Shown here: piece by piece, positions 60,588-64,000 of the stretch
Layout of the letters: each line of letters opens with the position of its first letter
Numbering within the stretch: position 1 is the stretch's first letter
From: Candidatus Obscuribacterales bacterium
GTDB lineage: Bacteria > Cyanobacteriota > Vampirovibrionia > Obscuribacterales > Obscuribacteraceae
Direction: 5' to 3'
Length of the DNA: 64,000 nt
Assembly (NCBI GenBank): GCA_019637435.1
Contig: JAHBVO010000001.1
Span: 372,001-436,000, forward strand
Notes under the pieces: model-generated
Seen by the model: only the letters and a program-made list of their open reading frames with translations
What the model was told of the DNA's origin: nothing
Database searches by the model: none
Made by a program: the position numbers and the translations under genes

Positions 60588-61622
60588 TTGAACAATTGGT
60601 TATTCGCTAAACGAGCTTCCAAGCTCTCATTTTCGCTTCTCATCCCCGCAACGTTATCAGTCGCCGCAAATAGCAGTATCTGCGCAGCTAAAGCAATAGA
60701 CTCGCCTGGTTCGACAACAGACCAGGCGAGTGTTTTTTCCAACGCTCCGGTTTCTACTCAGGGCTCTACAGGTGGTGGCATTCGCCTCAGGGAGCTCGAG
60801 GGCATCCGTGTTGCCACTGTTGCTGAAGCTGTCGATGCCGACGCTGTCAACCTTAACGGCATCATTGTTTCCAACGACAAACCCGTTCAAGGAGAGCCCA
60901 TAAAAATCTCTCTAAGTCAGGACATCGACCCGACGGTGGAAACTTTTAAATTCAACGGTGAGACGTACAAATTCTTCACCGATGACTATGGTGGCAAATC
61001 TGTCCGCTCTGCGTACATAGCCATTCCGGCGCAGATGAAGCCCGGAAAACATCAGATAACCGCCGGCGGTGCCGTGGCTACGATATCTGTTTCAGATGCT
61101 CATTTTGGAATTCAGCGATTGACGCTTCCGAAGAAGAAGGACAATTTCAACGCTTCGCCGGGCGAGAAAGAGACTATCGCCAAGGCGAAGAAGGTTTTAT
61201 CCGCTGAGAAACGCTGGAGCAGCGCGTTCAAGCATCCGGCAGTAGGACGAATGTCGACCAAGTTCGGCGTGAAACGAATAGTTAACGGCAAACTGCTTAC
61301 TGATTATTTCCATTCCGGACAGGATTTCGCCGCGCCTATAGGTACGCCGATCCATGCTGCCGCCGCAGGTCGTGTGCTGGTTGCTCACACGGGTTGGAAG
61401 CTGCATGGCAACGTGGTCGTACTCGATCACGGGCGCGGAGTGATCTCGATTTCGATTCATATGACAAAAGTCCTTGTCAAAGAAGGGGATGAGGTTGAGG
61501 CCGGGCAGGTTATCGGTACTGTCGGTAAAACCGGTAGAGCCAGTGGACCTCATTTGCACTATTGCATTTACGTCAATAATGAGGCATCCAATCCCAACTT
61601 CTGGTTCAAAAACTCGTACTGA
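60588..61622 (+). CDS. Exported M23 (LytM-type) peptidase
   Basis: A 344-residue cell-wall endopeptidase or amidase activator. An N-terminal signal peptide (about residues 1-34) is followed by an Ig-like beta domain (~95-170) and a LytM domain with the zinc ligands His242 and Asp246 (HSGQDFA), His291 (SIHM) and His324 (PHLHY), so it should be active. The start is a TTG at 60588 behind CGGAGG. The arrangement (Ig-like domain then LytM) occurs in periplasmic murein DD-endopeptidases. It is followed by the kinase gene after 38 bases. Confidence 0.9.
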   Translation: MNNWLFAKRASKLSFSLLIPATLSVAANSSICAAKAIDSPGSTTDQASVFSNAPVSTQGSTGGGIRLRELEGIRVATVAEAVDADAVNLNGIIVSNDKPVQGEPIKISLSQDIDPTVETFKFNGETYKFFTDDYGGKSVRSAYIAIPAQMKPGKHQITAGGAVATISVSDAHFGIQRLTLPKKKDNFNASPGEKETIAKAKKVLSAEKRWSSAFKHPAVGRMSTKFGVKRIVNGKLLTDYFHSGQDFAAPIGTPIHAAAAGRVLVAHTGWKLHGNVVVLDHGRGVISISIHMTKVLVKEGDEVEAGQVIGTVGKTGRASGPHLHYCIYVNNEASNPNFWFKNSY

Positions 61623-61660
61623 ACCGCTAGAGCGGCTAATAAACAGGGAATAGCGTTGGT

Positions 61661-63844
61661 GTGAAGACACCCACCCCTGGCAGCGAAAAATTGGACCGCA
61701 CCGTTCAATGGTGTCCACATTGTTCTGGCGGCAGGGAAGCGTCCGAGGCGTGCAGCCATCTTCTCGCACAGGTTGTTCGCACTCCTGCCCCCGGGGACAT
61801 TTTTGCCGGGCACTACGAGTTCATTTCAACTCTGGGCGTGGGCGGAATGGGTGTCGTCTACAAGTGCAAAAATTTGAACCTCGACAAAATCGTTGCTGTG
61901 AAAACACTTGTCGCCCGACAGTTTGATTCGGCAAATCTGGTCCGCTTTCAGCAAGAGGCGAAGGCGGCCGGCAAGTTCAATCATCCCAATCTGGTTTCCA
62001 TTCTCGACTTTGGTATTGCCGATGATGGCGTACCGTTCATGTCAATGGAGTATCTGGAGGGCGAAACTCTGTCTGATGCGATTGCGACGCGCAGCCTCAG
62101 TCTCACTGACTTGTTGCGCATATTTCAGGAATGCTGTGATGCTCTGGCTTACGCACACAGGCACAAGGTTTTGCATCGTGATTTGAAGCCGGCAAACATC
62201 ATGTTGGTTGCTAGGGATGGCGAAACAGTCGCTAAGATTCTCGACTTTGGCATTGCTAAGATCGCTGATGTCGGTCAGCTCGCCCAATCTTTGACAAGAA
62301 CCGGAGCCATCTTTGGCACGCCTCCGTATATGAGTCCGGAGCAATGCGCCGGGGAAGCGGTTTCTGAAAAAAGCGATGTGTATGCACTGGGTTGCGTAAT
62401 GTACGAGGCGTTTTCCGGTCAGCGCCCTTTCGTGGGCGCCACTGCAATCGATACCTTTATGCTTCATCAAAAGGCTTCTCCCAAGCCGATTTCAGAAGTA
62501 ACTTACTTCCAAAACTACCCGCAAGAACTTGACGATCTGATTCTGAGAATGCTCGAGAAAAAGCCTGACTCGAGACCTTCCATGGACTCAATGCGCTGGG
62601 AAATCGAGCAGGTATATGACAAAGTGCATAGCAGTATGATGGAACGACTTGATGCGGAGGAACTCGAAAGGCAGTCTGCCGAACAGGTTCTATCGCGCGA
62701 AAGCAGCGAAAGACGCAAGCGTTTCGTGTTCTTCCGTATGGTTGCTGTTACTCTGGTTTTAGTTGCAATCAGTGTTTTCGCGATCTGGAATCGGATAATG
62801 AGCGATCAACCGAAAGCACCTGTCTTAGCGGCCGCGCACGGTGTTGCGTTGCTGGGCTCGTCCGATGAGAACAAACTCGTTCCGCTCGAGCAAGAGGCGA
62901 TTCTGAACAAAGTAGCCCTTAAGCGAACGCAAGACCGTCTTCAAAAAGCACATATTGATTTGGGTGAGGGCTTGTTCACGATGCCGCAAGCCGAACTTCT
63001 CGGTCGAGAAGCGAAGAACTGCAGAACGCTTTCGTTCTTTCGGAATAACTTCATGACCGCCGACAAGATTGAAAAGCTTCGGGGGATGAATGTCGAGCAA
63101 TTGCACTTGCGTCATTGCGATATCGATGACGCAGCATTAGCTGAATGTGTAAATGTATTTGGCGAGCGGCTCAGCGTTTTGATTATCTCTGACTGTCCTA
63201 ACCTGACGGAGAAAGGACTGGACTCGATTTTGCGTTGTAAGAAACTGACCAAAATTCATTTAGCCGATGAGCCCCAAAACACGGGAGCATTTTCAAAGCG
63301 CCTGTTGCTGGCGATGCCGAAATTGATAGCGGTCTGTTTCTCTCGCGCAAAAAATCTGACTGATGATGACATGGAGCCCTTGAGCCGAATGAACTTGAAT
63401 GAATTGATTTTGACAGAAACTGACATCACGGATAGGACCCTGAAATATATTCAGAGGAACAGAGATCTGGCTGTTCTTGCTCTCGATAGAACCAAAATAA
63501 GCGAAGCTGAGCTCGGAAAGACCGTTAATCGCCTGCCGAATCTCAATACACTCAACATCGGGCATACGGGCGTTTCCGAAGGTTTTGTAAAGACCTTGCT
63601 CGCCAGAGAGACTTCTCCAGGCTTCACTTGCATGCGGTCGCTGAGTCTTGACGGGCTGAACATCACATCGAACAGCGTGCCTTACTTTCCGCGATTCAAA
63701 GAATTGTACGCATTATCGCTGGTTGATTGTTCAGGATTGACTGGACCGGACCTTAATGGGTTGCGGAAGTTAATGCCGCAGACCCAAATTGCACCGGGAG
63801 CACCAAGTTCCGAACTCGATTTGATTCCAACCAAGTCATTTTGA
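61661..63844 (+). CDS. Membrane Ser/Thr protein kinase with extracytoplasmic leucine-rich repeats
   Basis: A 727-residue receptor-like kinase. The N-terminus carries a possible zinc knuckle (C18, C21, C31). The Hanks-type kinase domain (~52-330) is complete: GVGGMG loop, Lys81, HRDLKPAN with Asp174, DFG at 195-197, GTPPYMSPEQ and SDVYALGCVMYE. A charged linker is followed by one TM helix (~350-372). Outside it has a ~350-residue domain with LRR-like units (LRHCDIDDAALAECV, LILTETDITDRTLKYI, LNIGHTGVSEGFVKTL). The GTG start at 61661 has no strong ribosome site. The ligand and substrates are unknown. Confidence 0.88.
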   Translation: MKTPTPGSEKLDRTVQWCPHCSGGREASEACSHLLAQVVRTPAPGDIFAGHYEFISTLGVGGMGVVYKCKNLNLDKIVAVKTLVARQFDSANLVRFQQEAKAAGKFNHPNLVSILDFGIADDGVPFMSMEYLEGETLSDAIATRSLSLTDLLRIFQECCDALAYAHRHKVLHRDLKPANIMLVARDGETVAKILDFGIAKIADVGQLAQSLTRTGAIFGTPPYMSPEQCAGEAVSEKSDVYALGCVMYEAFSGQRPFVGATAIDTFMLHQKASPKPISEVTYFQNYPQELDDLILRMLEKKPDSRPSMDSMRWEIEQVYDKVHSSMMERLDAEELERQSAEQVLSRESSERRKRFVFFRMVAVTLVLVAISVFAIWNRIMSDQPKAPVLAAAHGVALLGSSDENKLVPLEQEAILNKVALKRTQDRLQKAHIDLGEGLFTMPQAELLGREAKNCRTLSFFRNNFMTADKIEKLRGMNVEQLHLRHCDIDDAALAECVNVFGERLSVLIISDCPNLTEKGLDSILRCKKLTKIHLADEPQNTGAFSKRLLLAMPKLIAVCFSRAKNLTDDDMEPLSRMNLNELILTETDITDRTLKYIQRNRDLAVLALDRTKISEAELGKTVNRLPNLNTLNIGHTGVSEGFVKTLLARETSPGFTCMRSLSLDGLNITSNSVPYFPRFKELYALSLVDCSGLTGPDLNGLRKLMPQTQIAPGAPSSELDLIPTKSF

Positions 63845-63851
63845 CCAAAGA

Positions 63852-63883
63852 AAACGGTGGCGCCGTATCTGGTGCCACCGTTT
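63852..63883. terminator. Terminator hairpin after the kinase gene
   Basis: A 10-bp stem AAACGGTGGC/GCCACCGTTT with a 12-base loop, eight bases past the kinase stop. The A and T ends make it usable in both directions, and a minus-strand gene ends nearby. Confidence 0.8.
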
Positions 63884-63921
63884 CGGATTCCTTAAGTCGC
63901 CGGCTCGGCCTCGCGATCGCC

Positions 63922-64000
63922 CTAAAGCGTCGCGGTTTGGTTCCAGAAAGCTTCTTTCAGAGCTTTCGAACCGTTCGACTCGGTGTTGATGGTCACCGAG
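63922..64000 (-). CDS. 3' end of a minus-strand gene, cut by the window edge
   Basis: About 25 codons are open on the minus strand, ending SNGSKALKEAFWNQTATL followed by TAG at 63922-63924. Codon use resembles the neighbours, and the bidirectional hairpin lies just downstream. Too little is visible to name a product. Confidence 0.4.
   Translation of the reverse strand, partial: SVTINTESNGSKALKEAFWNQTATL

Overview
The window is a 64 kb chromosomal stretch with genes on both strands in short operons and moderate GC. No phage, insertion sequence, CRISPR array or rRNA operon is visible. Gene content is that of a free-living heterotroph: reductive pyrimidine breakdown, urate breakdown, proline oxidation, a GH1 glycosidase, a DsbD, an MBOAT/SGNH pair and many secreted or repeat proteins (Sel1, LRV, HEAT, LRR, kinase-LRR, Roadblock). 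No photosynthesis gene is present. This mixture recalls the non-photosynthetic cyanobacterial relatives (Melainabacteria/Vampirovibrionia, Obscuribacterales-like). That placement is an inference from gene style, not from a marker phylogeny.

Left end (1-8.1 kb): the 3' part of lipA, a dienelactone-hydrolase-like enzyme, a secreted unknown, then a metal-homeostasis block. A CooC/MinD-type ATPase converges on a Fur/Zur-type repressor. Divergent from the repressor runs rpmG (L33), two tandem YciC/ZagA-type G3E GTPases, a Sel1 protein and a cysteine-free rpsR (S18). Two palindromes sharing the core TGATAA-N4-TT(A/C)TCA lie in front of the ATPase and over the rpmG promoter. The layout reads as a zinc-starvation (Zur) regulon with replacement ribosomal proteins.

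8.1-30 kb: a structured intergenic region, an LRV-repeat protein and an alpha/beta hydrolase. Then comes the purine-ring breakdown set: uricase, allantoinase, allantoicase, OHCU decarboxylase, HIU hydrolase, malate synthase and ureidoglycolate lyase. Together these carry urate through HIU, OHCU, allantoin, allantoate and ureidoglycolate to glyoxylate plus urea, and glyoxylate on to malate. A two-component system, proline dehydrogenase, an AlkA-type glycosylase with a histone-H1-like tail, an LRR-DUF4240 protein and several unknowns follow, with tRNA-Lys(TTT) at 30.3 kb.

30-41 kb: a TPR-like/SGNH/small basic protein/MBOAT operon, probably for O-acylation of an exported polymer. It is followed by a pyrimidine-degradation cluster (class III aminotransferase, beta-ureidopropionase, PreT, PreA) and pyrD. 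Dihydropyrimidinase is the one step not found here.

41-64 kb: an AI-2E-type transporter and two large membrane proteins (one TMTC/GT-C-like), GH1 beta-glucosidase, DsbD, a 984-residue membrane-anchored Roadblock/LC7 protein with repeated acidic DDIF-type motifs, pheT-pheS, a NUDIX hydrolase, Obg GTPase, a PC4-like protein, an M23 peptidase, a Ser/Thr kinase-TM-LRR receptor and the 3' end of one more minus-strand gene.
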